Assembly (NCBI GenBank): GCA_016184105.1
Contig: JACPDI010000013.1
Coordinates: 56,046-120,045 of the forward strand
Source: Acidobacteriota bacterium
GTDB lineage: Bacteria > Acidobacteriota > Vicinamibacteria > Vicinamibacterales > 2-12-FULL-66-21
DNA length: 64,000 nucleotides
Reading direction: 5' to 3'
The translations under genes and the position numbers were made by a program. The notes beneath the pieces are model-generated. The model saw only the letters and a list, made by a program, of their open reading frames with translations, was not told the DNA's origin and did not search any database. Below are positions 8,544-17,185 of the stretch, in pieces. How positions within the stretch are numbered: the first letter of the stretch is position 1; the number at the start of each line of letters is the position of its first letter.

Positions 8544-9617
8544 TCAATGTTCGTCGAATTCCAGCTCGAATGTACCGCGGTCGACGTCGCTGTCACCGAG
8601 GGTCACGTGCCAGCGGTCGGTGTGCCTGTAGAAGTTTGCCGGGACGGGCACCGCGTTGATCTTCGCAATCAGCCGAAGCCAGGACTTCACCTGGAAGTAG
8701 CCCGAGCGCTTCAACACCTTGCGGAATGCCGCGTGCATCATGAAGGCGCGGATCTTGTCGGAATCCGCCGCGCGCGCCTCGCGATCCACGCGGCGGAGCA
8801 GCGCTGCGATCCCCTCGTCGTCGTCCGGATCGGCGAGCAGGTCCACGAGCAGTGTTACGCGGCCGAGCGGTTCGTGGACGTGGCGGAAGACCGCCCAGCC
8901 GTCCAGGCGCCCTTCACGCTCGAGCAGGGCGGCGCTGTAGCGCACGTGCGGCGTGGAGCCGTACCGCCAGTTCAAATAGGTCGCGTCGCGCCGGACCGCG
9001 AGGTCAAAGCGGGATGCCACGCGGCTCCACAATGCCGTCGCCGAATCGTCGAAGCGATGCACGATCCGCGTCTGCGCGCGGAGCGGGCGCGTGCGCGCGA
9101 TGATCTGCACGAACGGCCAGGTGACGGCCGAGAGCAGGCGGTTGAGCGGCACCGGCCACCGCGGCAGCCGCACCGCCCGCCGGGTGAGCGGCTTCACGAG
9201 GCAGGGCACCATCCCGACGTCCGGCCAGGCGAGCTTGCGGAACAATTGATAGGAAGCCTCGGACGGGTTCAGCCCGAGCGCGGCACCGACGTGGCGGTCC
9301 CACGTGCGCAGCATCGCTTCGCCAAGGCCCTGCCGCTGGCGTTCGGGTGCCACCATGACGTCGGTGCCCCACCCGGCGAGAACCTCCTGCCCGGAGACGA
9401 CAAGCCGCACCGGAATCGCGGCCCACTGTCCAACGAGCGCAGGTCCTTCTCGGGCGACCCAGATGAGCGGGCCTTCAGCGGGGGTGTTCGGATTCCGCGC
9501 GAATTCCCAGTCCCATCGGAGGTGCTGCGCGTCGGCGGCGTCGGCGCCGAACACGCGCCGATACAGCGCGTCGGTCGCGCGTCGATCGTCGCGACGGAAG
9601 CGGTCGATTTCCGCCAT
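8544..9617 (-). CDS. GNAT-family N-acetyltransferase
   Basis: 357 residues. The acetyl-CoA binding motif A is seen near residue 90 (VAPERQRQGLGEAML), following beta strands typical of GNAT enzymes (DVMVAP). The C-terminal half, with LNWRYGSTPHVRYSA, looks like a second GNAT-like lobe, as in tandem-GNAT proteins. Substrate is unknown; similar proteins are often found next to polysaccharide genes, and here a glycan cluster begins 0.8 kb away. It follows the STN-like gene with a 15-nt gap. Confidence 0.75.
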   Translation of the reverse strand: MAEIDRFRRDDRRATDALYRRVFGADAADAQHLRWDWEFARNPNTPAEGPLIWVAREGPALVGQWAAIPVRLVVSGQEVLAGWGTDVMVAPERQRQGLGEAMLRTWDRHVGAALGLNPSEASYQLFRKLAWPDVGMVPCLVKPLTRRAVRLPRWPVPLNRLLSAVTWPFVQIIARTRPLRAQTRIVHRFDDSATALWSRVASRFDLAVRRDATYLNWRYGSTPHVRYSAALLEREGRLDGWAVFRHVHEPLGRVTLLVDLLADPDDDEGIAALLRRVDREARAADSDKIRAFMMHAAFRKVLKRSGYFQVKSWLRLIAKINAVPVPANFYRHTDRWHVTLGDSDVDRGTFELEFDEH

Positions 9618-9632
9618 GCCCTGAAATATACG

Positions 9633-10319
9633 TCAGGGAATGGGTTTCGTGGGCGGCTGGGGCCGTGGCTGCGGCTGGATCACGCCAGGGCGCGGCGAGG
9701 TCACCGGCATCTGCTGACCGGCGCCTGGCGCATTCGGGTTGTTCGGATCGTTCGGACTGTTCGGATTCGATACCTGGATCGGGCCCGGCCGCCCCGAGGT
9801 GACCGGCACCTGCGGCGGTACGGCATGCTGCGGATCCGGAGGATCGTCCGGCTCTTCCTCCTCCTCCTCCTCGGCCATCGGGGCCATCGGCGCCGGCATC
9901 GGGTTGGAGGGGAAGGGCTGCGGCTGCGGCTGCATCGGTGCAGGCGCCGCGGCGGCAGTTGTCGTCGGGCGGCTGGTCGGGAGAATGATGATCCGGTCGA
10001 ACCGTGACGCGTGAGCGATCTGCACTTCGCGCGGCGCGGCAAGGTAGCCGCTGGCCGACCGCAGCACGATGTCGAGCGCCTGGTCTTCGGGGACGTCGAT
10101 CAGGCGAAGCGTCAGAGGAGCGCCCTGTACCTTCTCGGCGTTGACGATCTTGCTCTGCCCTATGCGCGCCCACTCCTGCAGGAGCGTGCGCACGGGCACC
10201 TGCTCGGCGATGAGCGTCACGCGCCCGCCACCGATGGTGAGCTTCAGCTCGTCGGCGTCGGTAACGACCGGAGCTGCCACCGCGAACCCGAGGGAACAGA
10301 GCAGGAGGACCTTGCGCAT
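9633..10319 (-). CDS. Secreted STN-like protein with Pro/Asn-rich tail
   Basis: 228 residues. A signal peptide (residues 1-22, MRKVLLLCSLGFAVAAP) is followed by a region of about 90 residues (VPVRTLLQEWARIGQSKIVNAEKVQGAP, then TLRLIDVPEDQALDIVL) with the spacing of an STN/secretin N-domain, as found in secretins and TonB-system proteins. From about residue 115 it becomes low complexity: Pro/Gln/Ala, a run of seven Glu, NPN-type repeats, and two similar units (PVTSGRPGPIQ and PVTSPRPGVIQ). It is likely periplasmic; partner unknown. A TATACT box 8 nt before the ATG suggests a leaderless mRNA. Confidence 0.65.
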   Translation of the reverse strand: MRKVLLLCSLGFAVAAPVVTDADELKLTIGGGRVTLIAEQVPVRTLLQEWARIGQSKIVNAEKVQGAPLTLRLIDVPEDQALDIVLRSASGYLAAPREVQIAHASRFDRIIILPTSRPTTTAAAAPAPMQPQPQPFPSNPMPAPMAPMAEEEEEEEPDDPPDPQHAVPPQVPVTSGRPGPIQVSNPNSPNDPNNPNAPGAGQQMPVTSPRPGVIQPQPRPQPPTKPIP

Positions 10320-10327
10320 CTTCGATC

Positions 10328-10333
10328 AGTATA
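10328..10333 (-). promoter_or_regulatory. -10 box of a probable leaderless promoter (STN-like gene)
   Basis: TATACT on the minus strand, separated from the ATG at 10319 by 8 nt (10320-10327). No Shine-Dalgarno sequence fits between, so transcription would begin at or next to the start codon. Confidence 0.5.
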
Positions 10334-10360
10334 GCGCCCCGCTCAAAGCGTATCGAGCTG

Positions 10361-10434
10361 AACGTAAAAAGGGGTCGGGAGCCTTTTTCGCGTGCGCACG
10401 CACGCGAAAAAGGCTCCCGACCCCTTCTTACGTT
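10361..10434. repeat. 74-bp near-perfect palindrome (GTCGGGAGCC family, copy 1)
   Basis: Two 36-nt arms (10361-10396 and 10399-10434) with one mismatch and a 2-nt centre. The core reads AAAAAGGGGTCGGGAGCC and returns at 54483-54550. The TAA stop of the sugar epimerase on the minus strand (10428-10430) lies inside the right arm. It separates the STN gene from the glycan cluster and may also work as a transcription stop. Confidence 0.9.
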
Positions 10435-11390
10435 TTCCGAAAGTGGTCGATCACCCGCTCGAGGATTTCATCCAGCTGAACGGTGGGCTTGAAGCCGACC
10501 AGCGCCTGGATCTTCGAGATGTCCGGCACCCGGCGCGGCATGTCCTCGAAGCCCTTCTCGTAGGCCTGGTCGTAGGGGACGAGCGAAATCGGCGACGCGC
10601 TGCCGACCATTTTCCTAATCTTCTCGGCGAGATCGTTCATCGAGATTTCGCCCGGGTTGCCGATGTTGAAGACCTCGCCGACCGAGCGCGGTTCCTGCAC
10701 CAGCTTCAGCAGCGCGTCGACGACGTCGCCCACGTAGGTGAAGCTGCGTGACTGCGTGCCATCGCCGAAAACCGTGATCGGTTGGCCGGCCATCGCCTGG
10801 CGCACGAAGTTCGGGATGACCATCCCGTACTGCCCGGTCTGCCTCGGGCCGACGGTGTTGAACAGCCGCACCACGATGACGGGCAGCTTCTTTTCCTTCC
10901 AGTACGCCAGCGCCAGGAACTCGTCGATCGCCTTGCTGCACGCGTACGCCCAACGGTGCTTCAGCGTTGGGCCCATCACCAGGTCGGCGTCCTCGCGGAA
11001 CGGCACATCGGCGCTCTTGCCGTAGACCTCGGAGGTGGAGGCGATCACCACCAGCTTCTTCTTCTTGTTCGCGTGCTTCAGAACGACCTCGGTGCCGTGC
11101 ACGTTGGTTTCGATCGTGTGTACGGGCGCCTCGACGATCAGCTTCACGCCGACGGCCGCAGCCAGGTGGAACACGACGTCGGCCTGATCGATCAGTTCCG
11201 CCAGCACCCCCTCGTTGGTCACGTCGTCGATGGTGTAGTGGAACTTCCGATGGTCCTTCAGGTGGACGATATTGTCCATCGAGCCGGTGGACAGATTGTC
11301 GAGCACGAACACCTCGTGCCCGTCGGCGAGAAGCCGTTCGGCGAGGTGGGAGCCCACGAAACCGGCACCGCCGGTAATCAACGCACGCAT
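10428..11390 (-). CDS. NAD-dependent sugar-nucleotide epimerase/dehydratase
   Basis: 320 residues, extended SDR. The NAD loop GGAGFVGSHLAERL is at the N terminus, the acidic turn VLDNLSTGS follows, and the catalytic motif is YACSK with an upstream STSEVYG Ser. Overall it resembles UDP-glucuronate decarboxylases or UDP-glucose 4-epimerases. It is the last gene of a minus-strand glycan cluster whose upstream member makes sugar aminotransfers. Its final codons and stop fall within a large palindrome. Exact substrate is not determinable. Confidence 0.85.
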   Translation of the reverse strand: MRALITGGAGFVGSHLAERLLADGHEVFVLDNLSTGSMDNIVHLKDHRKFHYTIDDVTNEGVLAELIDQADVVFHLAAAVGVKLIVEAPVHTIETNVHGTEVVLKHANKKKKLVVIASTSEVYGKSADVPFREDADLVMGPTLKHRWAYACSKAIDEFLALAYWKEKKLPVIVVRLFNTVGPRQTGQYGMVIPNFVRQAMAGQPITVFGDGTQSRSFTYVGDVVDALLKLVQEPRSVGEVFNIGNPGEISMNDLAEKIRKMVGSASPISLVPYDQAYEKGFEDMPRRVPDISKIQALVGFKPTVQLDEILERVIDHFRKT

Positions 11391-11396
11391 GCTGCT

Positions 11397-12494
11397 TCAG
11401 CCTCCAAAGGCGCGGACGGCCGCGCAGACCTGGTTAACCGCGTCCGGCGCGAGCGACGGGTGGAGCGGGAGCGAGAGGATCGAGCCGCAGACCTCGTCGG
11501 CGCGAGGGCACTCGGCCGGTTCGACCGACGCCATCGCCGGCTGGCGCGGGATCGGAACCGGATAGTGGATGAGCGTCTCGATGCCGCGCGACTGCAGGTG
11601 TGCGCGCAGCGGCTCGCGGTCGGCCGCGAGCACGACGAACAGGTGATAGACGTGCCCGCGATCGCACTCGCGCGGCACCCTCACGTGGCGCGCTGCCGCG
11701 AGCCCCGCGCGATAGGCGGCGGCGAGCGCCCGGCGCTCGCGCGTCCACTTCGGCAGGAAGCGCAACCGCACGCGGAGGATCGCCGCCTGGATCTCGTCGA
11801 GCCGTGTGTTCACGCCCGGTTCCTGGTGACGATAGCGATCGGTCTGCCCGCCGTTGCGGAGGCGCCGGATGCGTTCGGCCAGAGCGGCGTCCGATGTCGT
11901 GACCGCGCCGGCGTCGCCCAGGGCGCCGAGATTCTTCGTCGGGTAAAAGCTGAAGGCGGCGGCGGCGCCGAACGTGCCCACGGGGATGCCGTTCGCCGTC
12001 GCCAGGTGCGCCTGGCAGCAGTCCTCGACGACCGCGAGGTCGTGTCGCCGCGCCACGTCCATCAGTGCGGGCATGTCCGCCGGCTGCCCGTACAGGTGGA
12101 CGGGCAGCAGCGCCGCCGTGCGGGGCGTGACGGCCGCCGCGGCCGCGCGAGGATCGAGCGTCAGGCGCTCCGGGTCGATGTCGGCAAAGACCGGGCGCGC
12201 GCCGGCCATCATGACGGCGAGGGCGGAATAGGCGGCGGAGAGAGGCGGCGTGATCACCTCGTCGCCCGGCCCGATGCCGAGCGCGCGCAGCGCAAGGGCG
12301 ATCGCGTCCGTGCCGGTGCCGACGCCCGCCGCGTGCGCGTTGCCGCAGGCCTCCGCGAATTCGTGCTCGAAGGCATCGAGCTCCGGGCCGAGCACGAACC
12401 AGCCGCGGTCGAGCACGCGCGCGATGGCGGCGCGCACCTCGTCGGCGTCTTCGCCGGGTCGCAGTTGGAGGAAGGGGATGCCGGTCGCCGTCAT
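11397..12494 (-). CDS. DegT/DnrJ/EryC1/StrS sugar aminotransferase
   Basis: 365 residues, PLP-dependent fold-type I. Conserved points: [18 protein letters not shown] near the N terminus, the aspartate in VVEDCCQAH, and the PLP lysine in [13 protein letters not shown]. These enzymes transfer an amino group to keto-sugar nucleotides for surface glycans. ATG at 12494 overlaps the stop of the upstream epimerase by 4 nt (ATGA) and supersedes a longer frame that lacks family similarity. The next gene starts 6 nt downstream. Confidence 0.9.
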   Translation of the reverse strand: MTATGIPFLQLRPGEDADEVRAAIARVLDRGWFVLGPELDAFEHEFAEACGNAHAAGVGTGTDAIALALRALGIGPGDEVITPPLSAAYSALAVMMAGARPVFADIDPERLTLDPRAAAAAVTPRTAALLPVHLYGQPADMPALMDVARRHDLAVVEDCCQAHLATANGIPVGTFGAAAAFSFYPTKNLGALGDAGAVTTSDAALAERIRRLRNGGQTDRYRHQEPGVNTRLDEIQAAILRVRLRFLPKWTRERRALAAAYRAGLAAARHVRVPRECDRGHVYHLFVVLAADREPLRAHLQSRGIETLIHYPVPIPRQPAMASVEPAECPRADEVCGSILSLPLHPSLAPDAVNQVCAAVRAFGG

Positions 12495-13519
12495 GCGAGC
12501 GGTGCCGGTGCGCCCGCCGGAGCGTCCAGGTACTTGTCCAGGTGCTCGCGGTAGAACGCGACCGCCTGTCGCAGTCCTTCGCGAAGCGGGACGCGCGGCG
12601 CCCAGCCGGTCAGCGCCATGAACCGCGACGAGTCGGCGTAGAAGCTGCCGATGTCGATCGCCTTCTTGTCCCTGGGCCACTCCACGAACCTGGCGGATCC
12701 GCTGCCCGCCACATCGATGAGCAGCCGCACGAGGTCGCGATGCGTGGTCGGCTCGCTGCCGCCGACGTTGAACACCTCGCCGTTCACCGCATCCGTGGCG
12801 CCAGCCCGCAGGAACGCGTCGGCCACATCGTCGACGAATACGAAATCGCGCACCTGGGATCCGTCGCCGTACACCTGGATCTCGCGTCCTTCAACCGCGA
12901 GCCGGATGAACCAGCCGATGAAGCCCTGGCGATTGTGCTTCACGAGCTGACGGGGACCGTAGACATTGGTGAGCCGCAGCGAGCAGGCGCGGATCCCGAA
13001 GACGGTGTTGTACACGAGGTGGTAGTACTCGCCCGCCACCTTGTTGACACCGTTGATGTCGGTCGGCCGGACGAGCTGCCGCTCGTCCACCGGCAGGCGC
13101 TCGGGCTTTCCGTACACCTGCCGGGTCCCGGCGTACACGACCTTCACCCCGGGATTGTTGCGGCGGCACGCCTCGAGGATCGTCAGCTGGCTTCGGCAGT
13201 TGATGTCGAGGTCCGTGTGCGGATCCCGCATGCTGTCGATGTGGCTGACCTGTCCGGCAAGGTTGAAGATTACATCGCAGCCGCGCACCAGGTAGTCCAT
13301 CGTGGACTGCTGGCGGATGTCTGCGACGTTGACGCGCACGCGCTCCGCGATGCCGTCGATGTTGAAGAGATTGCCGCCGTAGTCGGGAATGAGCGAATCG
13401 ACGAGGAGCACGTCCGCGCCCAGGCCGACCAGCGCGCGGGCCAGATTGCTCCCGATGAACCCGAGGCCGCCGGTAATCATCACCGGCCGGCCGCGGTAGA
13501 AGGCGCGATGGTCGCTCAT
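12491..13519 (-). CDS. NAD-dependent epimerase/dehydratase (dTDP-glucose 4,6-dehydratase-like)
   Basis: 342 residues, extended [17 protein letters not shown] nucleotide loop, GTRQVYG Ser region, and a diverged catalytic segment ([12 protein letters not shown]) where the canonical Tyr of YxxxK appears replaced by Asn-Gly-Val-Asn-Lys. The Lys is kept. This pattern occurs in CDP-paratose/tyvelose epimerase-type relatives, so a dehydratase or epimerase role is inferred only broadly. Start ATG at 13519 overlaps the upstream glycosyltransferase stop (ATGA). Confidence 0.82.
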   Translation of the reverse strand: MSDHRAFYRGRPVMITGGLGFIGSNLARALVGLGADVLLVDSLIPDYGGNLFNIDGIAERVRVNVADIRQQSTMDYLVRGCDVIFNLAGQVSHIDSMRDPHTDLDINCRSQLTILEACRRNNPGVKVVYAGTRQVYGKPERLPVDERQLVRPTDINGVNKVAGEYYHLVYNTVFGIRACSLRLTNVYGPRQLVKHNRQGFIGWFIRLAVEGREIQVYGDGSQVRDFVFVDDVADAFLRAGATDAVNGEVFNVGGSEPTTHRDLVRLLIDVAGSGSARFVEWPRDKKAIDIGSFYADSSRFMALTGWAPRVPLREGLRQAVAFYREHLDKYLDAPAGAPAPLA

Positions 13520-14283
13520 TGCCCTGCCCGCGCGTCGGCGCGCGCGCCGTTGGGCTGGTGCTCGCGCCTGACCACGAGCGCGAACCACAGCTTCAGCACG
13601 TCCACGCCCGTCCTGAAGACGCGCCTGAAGTTGAAGAACTGCGAGCGGCCGTACGCGCGATGGTAGTGGTGTACCGGCACCTCCGCGATGCGGTACCCCG
13701 CGTCCTGGATCTTCTTCATCATCTCCAGGCAGATGACGCCGCTGTCCTTCTCGAGCTGCACGCGATCGAAGATGCTCCTGCGCATCATGCGGAAGTCGCA
13801 GTCCACGTCGCGCATGCGGAGCCCGAAGAGCAGCTTCACCGCGTGGTGGTACAGGCGGCCGATGACCACGCGGTGCCAGGGATCGGAGCGGCTGATCTTG
13901 TACCCGTTGACCATGTCCACGTCGGGCGCGAAGCGCCGCCACAGCAGCGCCATCTCCGACGGGTCGTATTGCGCATCGCCGTCGGTGTAGAAGACGACAT
14001 CTTTCCGCGCGGCCGCGAAGCCGCTCCGCAGCGCGCCGCCGTACCCGCGGTTGCGCTCGTGCGTCACGACCCGAACCTGCGGATAGAGGCGCGCCAGCTC
14101 CGCGAGAACGCGCGGCGTCGCGTCGGCGCTGCCGTCATTGACGACGATGACTTCGAAGTCGGACGTGAGCTGACGCGCCGCCTGCACCGCCATGATCACG
14201 AGGCTCGCGATCGTGCCGCCGTCGTTGTAGGCAGGGAAGAAGACGGTCAGGCCAGCCGGCTTCTGCACACCAGAATCGACCAT
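13516..14283 (-). CDS. Family 2 glycosyltransferase (dolichol-P-mannose synthase-like)
   Basis: 255 residues, GT-A fold: VFFPAYNDGGTI, VVNDGSADAT and the metal-binding DGDAQYD, then DFRMMRR. A short hydrophobic stretch near the C terminus (VDVLKLWFALVV) may anchor it to the membrane. These enzymes load a sugar onto a polyprenyl phosphate or a glycan acceptor at the inner face of the membrane. It is translationally coupled (4-nt overlap) to the epimerase downstream. Confidence 0.87.
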   Translation of the reverse strand: MVDSGVQKPAGLTVFFPAYNDGGTIASLVIMAVQAARQLTSDFEVIVVNDGSADATPRVLAELARLYPQVRVVTHERNRGYGGALRSGFAAARKDVVFYTDGDAQYDPSEMALLWRRFAPDVDMVNGYKISRSDPWHRVVIGRLYHHAVKLLFGLRMRDVDCDFRMMRRSIFDRVQLEKDSGVICLEMMKKIQDAGYRIAEVPVHHYHRAYGRSQFFNFRRVFRTGVDVLKLWFALVVRREHQPNGARADARAGQ

Positions 14284-14315
14284 GCCTCAGGGAACGGAAA
14301 ACCTTAGCACGTCAG

Positions 14316-15023
14316 CTATTTGCGTGACAAGCTGCGAAGGCGCAGCCGCCACGGCATCAGCAGCGACTCGAAGACGACCCCCTTCGAGAGCTTCGACTCT
14401 CCCTCCCGTCGCTCGACAAACACGATCGGCACCTCGCCAACCGTGCAGCCGGCGCGCATCGCCTCGTACAGCGTCTCCACCTGGAACGAGTAGCCGTCCG
14501 AGACGATGCGATCGAGCGGAAGGGCGGAAAGCGCCTTGCGCGTCCACGCGCGGAAGCCGCCCGTGCAGTCGTGTGTCGCCATTCCGGTGACCGCGCGCAC
14601 GTAGTTGTTGCCCGTGGTGCTGAGGATCAGACGCTTCAGCGGCCAGTTGACTACGCTGATGCCGTTCACGTAACGCGAGCCGATCGTGATGTCGAACCGC
14701 TCCGCCCCGGCGAGCACCTTTGGCAGGTACACCGGGTCGTGCGACAGGTCCGCATCCATCTGCACGGCGACGTCCACCCCCATCTCGAGGGCCCGGCGAA
14801 AACCGTCCACGTACGACCGGCCCAGCCCGCGCTTGCCCGTGCGATGCAGCACGGACATCCGGCCGGGGTACGTCCGTGCGAGCTGCTCGGCCACATCCCC
14901 GGTCCCATCCGGTGAGCCGTCGTCCACGACGAGCAACCGGACGTCGTGCTGCAGGACGAGCGGCACGATCTCCGGCAGGTTCTCGCGCTCGTTGTAGGTG
15001 GGAATGATGACGAGCGCGTTCAC
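14316..15023 (-). CDS. Polyprenol monophosphomannose synthase-like glycosyltransferase
   Basis: 235 residues of a soluble GT2 enzyme: IIPTYNERENLPEIV, VVDDGSPDGTG, MDADLSHDP and a C-terminal GESKLSKGVVFES, the signature set of bacterial Ppm1/DPM1 enzymes. It would transfer a sugar, typically mannose from GDP-mannose, to polyprenyl phosphate. No membrane helix is present, as in the Ppm1 catalytic domain. Its start overlaps the preceding gene by 4 nt, so at least three glycosyltransferases are expressed together. Confidence 0.88.
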   Translation of the reverse strand: MNALVIIPTYNERENLPEIVPLVLQHDVRLLVVDDGSPDGTGDVAEQLARTYPGRMSVLHRTGKRGLGRSYVDGFRRALEMGVDVAVQMDADLSHDPVYLPKVLAGAERFDITIGSRYVNGISVVNWPLKRLILSTTGNNYVRAVTGMATHDCTGGFRAWTRKALSALPLDRIVSDGYSFQVETLYEAMRAGCTVGEVPIVFVERREGESKLSKGVVFESLLMPWRLRLRSLSRK

Positions 15024-15880
15024 TGGTGCCCCTCGAACCTGAGCGCCGCGATCTGTTCGGACACAAGACCGACGAGAAACACGACGGCCGAGAACAGGAT
15101 CAGCAGGACCGACGAGTTCGTGACGTGGCTCTGCGTCACGACCGTCCAGACGGCGTACAACGCGCCGAGGAGGAACGCCGCGATGCTCACCGGGAGGAAA
15201 ATCCGCAGGGGGCTGAACAGCGTGACGACGCGCAGCAGGATGATGTAGAAGCGGAAGCCGTCTCGCGCGAACTTGATCTTCGACGTGCCCACCCGCGGCC
15301 TCGCGTCGATGTTCACGAACAGGACGTTGTACCCGGCTTTCAGGAACGCCAGCGTCGTCGTGGTCGGGGTGGAGAAGCCGTTGGGCAGCAGGTGAATGAA
15401 TTCGCGCAGGCGCGCGAGCCGCGCGGCGCGGAAGCCGGACGTGAGATCCGGGATCGGTCGTCCGGTGAGATACCCGGCGAGCCAGTTGAGCATGGCGTTG
15501 CCGGACCGCCGCGCCAGCGTGGCCTGCGTCGCGCCCGAGCGCGCGCCAATCACCAGGTCGTACTCGCCAAGCGGTGCGGTGAGGCGGCGCGTGTCCTCGG
15601 GCTGGTGCTGGCCGTCGGCATCGAGGATCAGCACGTAGTCGCTGCGCGCCTGGCGGATCGCGGTCTTCACCGCCGCGCCGTTTCCCTTGTTGTAGGGGTG
15701 CCGGACGACGGTCGCGCCGGCCTCGCGCGCGCGCTCGGCCGTGGCGTCCGTGGACCCGTCGTCCACGACGATGATCTCGTGCCAGGGGGCGGCGGCGCGA
15801 ACGCGCGCGACGACGTCGCCGATCGCCGCCGCTTCGTTGTAGGCGGGAATCAGCACCGAAACCGAAGCTGCGTCGGCCAT
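15020..15880 (-). CDS. Family 2 glycosyltransferase with C-terminal membrane helices
   Basis: 286 residues. GT2 motifs: VLIPAYNEAAAIGDVV, VVDDGSTDAT and LDADGQHQPED, followed by DLTSGFRAAR. Two strong hydrophobic helices (about residues 220-245 and 252-275) end the protein. This architecture is that of polyprenyl-phosphate glycosyltransferases (GtrB/DPM1-like). It is the first gene of the overlapping glycan block and begins 2 nt after the ychF stop, implying readthrough from ychF. Confidence 0.87.
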   Translation of the reverse strand: MADAASVSVLIPAYNEAAAIGDVVARVRAAAPWHEIIVVDDGSTDATAERAREAGATVVRHPYNKGNGAAVKTAIRQARSDYVLILDADGQHQPEDTRRLTAPLGEYDLVIGARSGATQATLARRSGNAMLNWLAGYLTGRPIPDLTSGFRAARLARLREFIHLLPNGFSTPTTTTLAFLKAGYNVLFVNIDARPRVGTSKIKFARDGFRFYIILLRVVTLFSPLRIFLPVSIAAFLLGALYAVWTVVTQSHVTNSSVLLILFSAVVFLVGLVSEQIAALRFEGHQ

Positions 15881-15882
15881 CG

Positions 15883-16974
15883 TTAGGTTGCGTGGCGGAA
15901 GTTGATCACGTCGCCGTCCTGCACTACGTATTCCTTGCCTTCGAGGCGCAGTTCCGCGTGTTCCTTGCAGGCGGCAAGCGATCCACGCGAGAGCAGCGCA
16001 TCATACGGCACGACCTCCGCGCGGATGAAGCCGCGCGCGAGGTCGCTGTGGATCTCGCCGGCGGCGAGCTGCGCCGAGGTTCCGCGCGGGATCGACCACG
16101 CGCGGCACTCGTCTTCGCCCACCGTGAAGAACGAGATGTATCCCAGCAGATCGTAGCTGGCCCGGATGACGCGATCCAGCCCCGATTCCTTCAGCCCCAG
16201 ATCCGCCATGAACGCAGCCGCGTCGGCGGGTTCGAGCTGCGCGATTTCAAGCTCGATCTTCGCACACGCGGGGACGGCGCGCGCGGCGCCCGACGCGAGA
16301 ATCTGGTCGAAGCCGGCGTCGTGGATCGCCTCGTCGGCGTGCGAGAGGTCGGCTTCATCCACGTTCAGCACCAGGAGCACAGGCTTCGCCGACAGCAGCT
16401 GGAACCCTCGGAGACGGCGAGCGTCTTCGGGCTCCAGCTCCAGGCCGCGCAGCGCGCGCCCCTCGTCGAGCCGCGCGCGGCAGCGCTGGAGCACGTCCTG
16501 CTCTCGCTTGAGTTCCGGGAGGTTCTGCTTCCTGAGATCGCGCTCGAGGCGCTCGAGCCGCCGCTCGACGACGCCGAGGTCCGCGAGAATCAGTTCTTCT
16601 TCCATCTCGCGCGCGTCGCGCGCGGGGTCGATCGTTTGCTTGGAATGCGGCACCGACTCGTCGCGGAACCCGCGGACGACGTGCAGCAGCGCGTCGGCGT
16701 TGCGGTAAGGCGCGACGTCGAGCAAAGCCTGCGCCGCGCTCCCGCCTCGGGCGGCGCCGTGCGCGATGTCGGCGAATTCCACCGTGGCGGGCACGTGCTT
16801 CTTCGGGTTGAACAGCGCCGTGAGACGGTCCAGCCGCTCGTCGGGCACCCGGGATACACCCACGTTGGCGTCGGCTTTGGCCGAGGCCTTCGGGGCCTCC
16901 CTCGCCGACGTCATCAGTTGGAACAGGGTGGTCTTGCCGGAAGACGGGAAACCTATGAGGCCTGCGCGGAGCAT
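15883..16974 (-). CDS. ychF: YchF/Obg-family ATPase with divergent P-loop
   Basis: 363 residues in the YchF arrangement: N-terminal nucleotide domain, helical insertion (about 120-200) and C-terminal TGS-like DUF933 domain ending EGKEYVVQDGDVINFRHAT. The P-loop reads GFPSSGKTTLFQ instead of GxPNVGKSTLFN, and the G4 position is NVDE. YchF proteins hydrolyse ATP, bind ribosomes and respond to stress. The divergence suggests a lineage paralogue rather than the standard orthologue. ATG at 16974 follows a TACGAT -10 box by 11 nt; an upstream extension would read repeat sequence. Confidence 0.78.
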   Translation of the reverse strand: MLRAGLIGFPSSGKTTLFQLMTSAREAPKASAKADANVGVSRVPDERLDRLTALFNPKKHVPATVEFADIAHGAARGGSAAQALLDVAPYRNADALLHVVRGFRDESVPHSKQTIDPARDAREMEEELILADLGVVERRLERLERDLRKQNLPELKREQDVLQRCRARLDEGRALRGLELEPEDARRLRGFQLLSAKPVLLVLNVDEADLSHADEAIHDAGFDQILASGAARAVPACAKIELEIAQLEPADAAAFMADLGLKESGLDRVIRASYDLLGYISFFTVGEDECRAWSIPRGTSAQLAAGEIHSDLARGFIRAEVVPYDALLSRGSLAACKEHAELRLEGKEYVVQDGDVINFRHAT

Positions 16975-16997
16975 GAGAAACCCCGATCGTAGCCCAA

Positions 16998-17068
16998 AAG
17001 TGTGACAGTCACACTTCGGAAGGGGGACAGTCACACTTCTTGGCCGGATAAGTGTGACTGTCACACTT
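16998..17068. repeat. GTGTGAC palindrome family, tandem cluster (copy 1)
   Basis: Three units in 71 nt: the 19-nt palindrome AAGTGTGACAGTCACACTT (16998-17016), a half-unit GGGGGACAGTCACACTT (17022-17038), and AAGTGTGACTGTCACACTT (17050-17068). The same core forms a large hairpin at 62948-63008. It fills the gap between the divergent ychF and mraZ genes, upstream of the dcw promoter. Confidence 0.9.
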
Positions 17069-17118
17069 ATCGGCAGGCGAAAGTTAGGCGTAACCCACTG
17101 AGGCTGTGCAGTTTGGCG

Positions 17119-17147
17119 TTGACATTACCGGGGGTATTCCCTAACAT
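17119..17147 (+). promoter_or_regulatory. Sigma-70 promoter of the dcw cluster
   Basis: TTGACA (17119-17124), a 17-nt spacer, then TAACAT (17142-17147): a perfect -35 and 4/6 -10. Transcription should begin near 17154, about 30 nt before mraZ. It is the best promoter in the window and drives the whole mraZ-ftsZ block. Confidence 0.75.
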
Positions 17148-17151
17148 CGGC

Positions 17152-17176
17152 GTGGACTTTTGTGGACTGAAGTGGA
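17152..17176 (+). promoter_or_regulatory. Three phased GTGGA boxes: probable MraZ operator
   Basis: GTGGA occurs at 17152, 17162 and 17172, exactly 10 nt apart, between the promoter and mraZ. MraZ proteins of other bacteria bind direct repeats of a G-rich pentamer with 5-nt spacers, the same geometry. The third box overlaps the Shine-Dalgarno GGAG. Binding here would block initiation and translation, giving autoregulation of the division operon. Confidence 0.6.
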
Positions 17177-17185
17177 GTAACTGGC

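Noticed and set aside
10361..10434. Ordinary Rho-independent terminator
   Set aside because: The arms are 36 nt long, the same core recurs elsewhere, and no simple U-run follows; a repeat element explains it better, though it may still stop transcription.
16998..17068. CRISPR-like array
   Set aside because: Units are palindromic, irregularly spaced and lack unique spacers of constant length; no cas genes are present.
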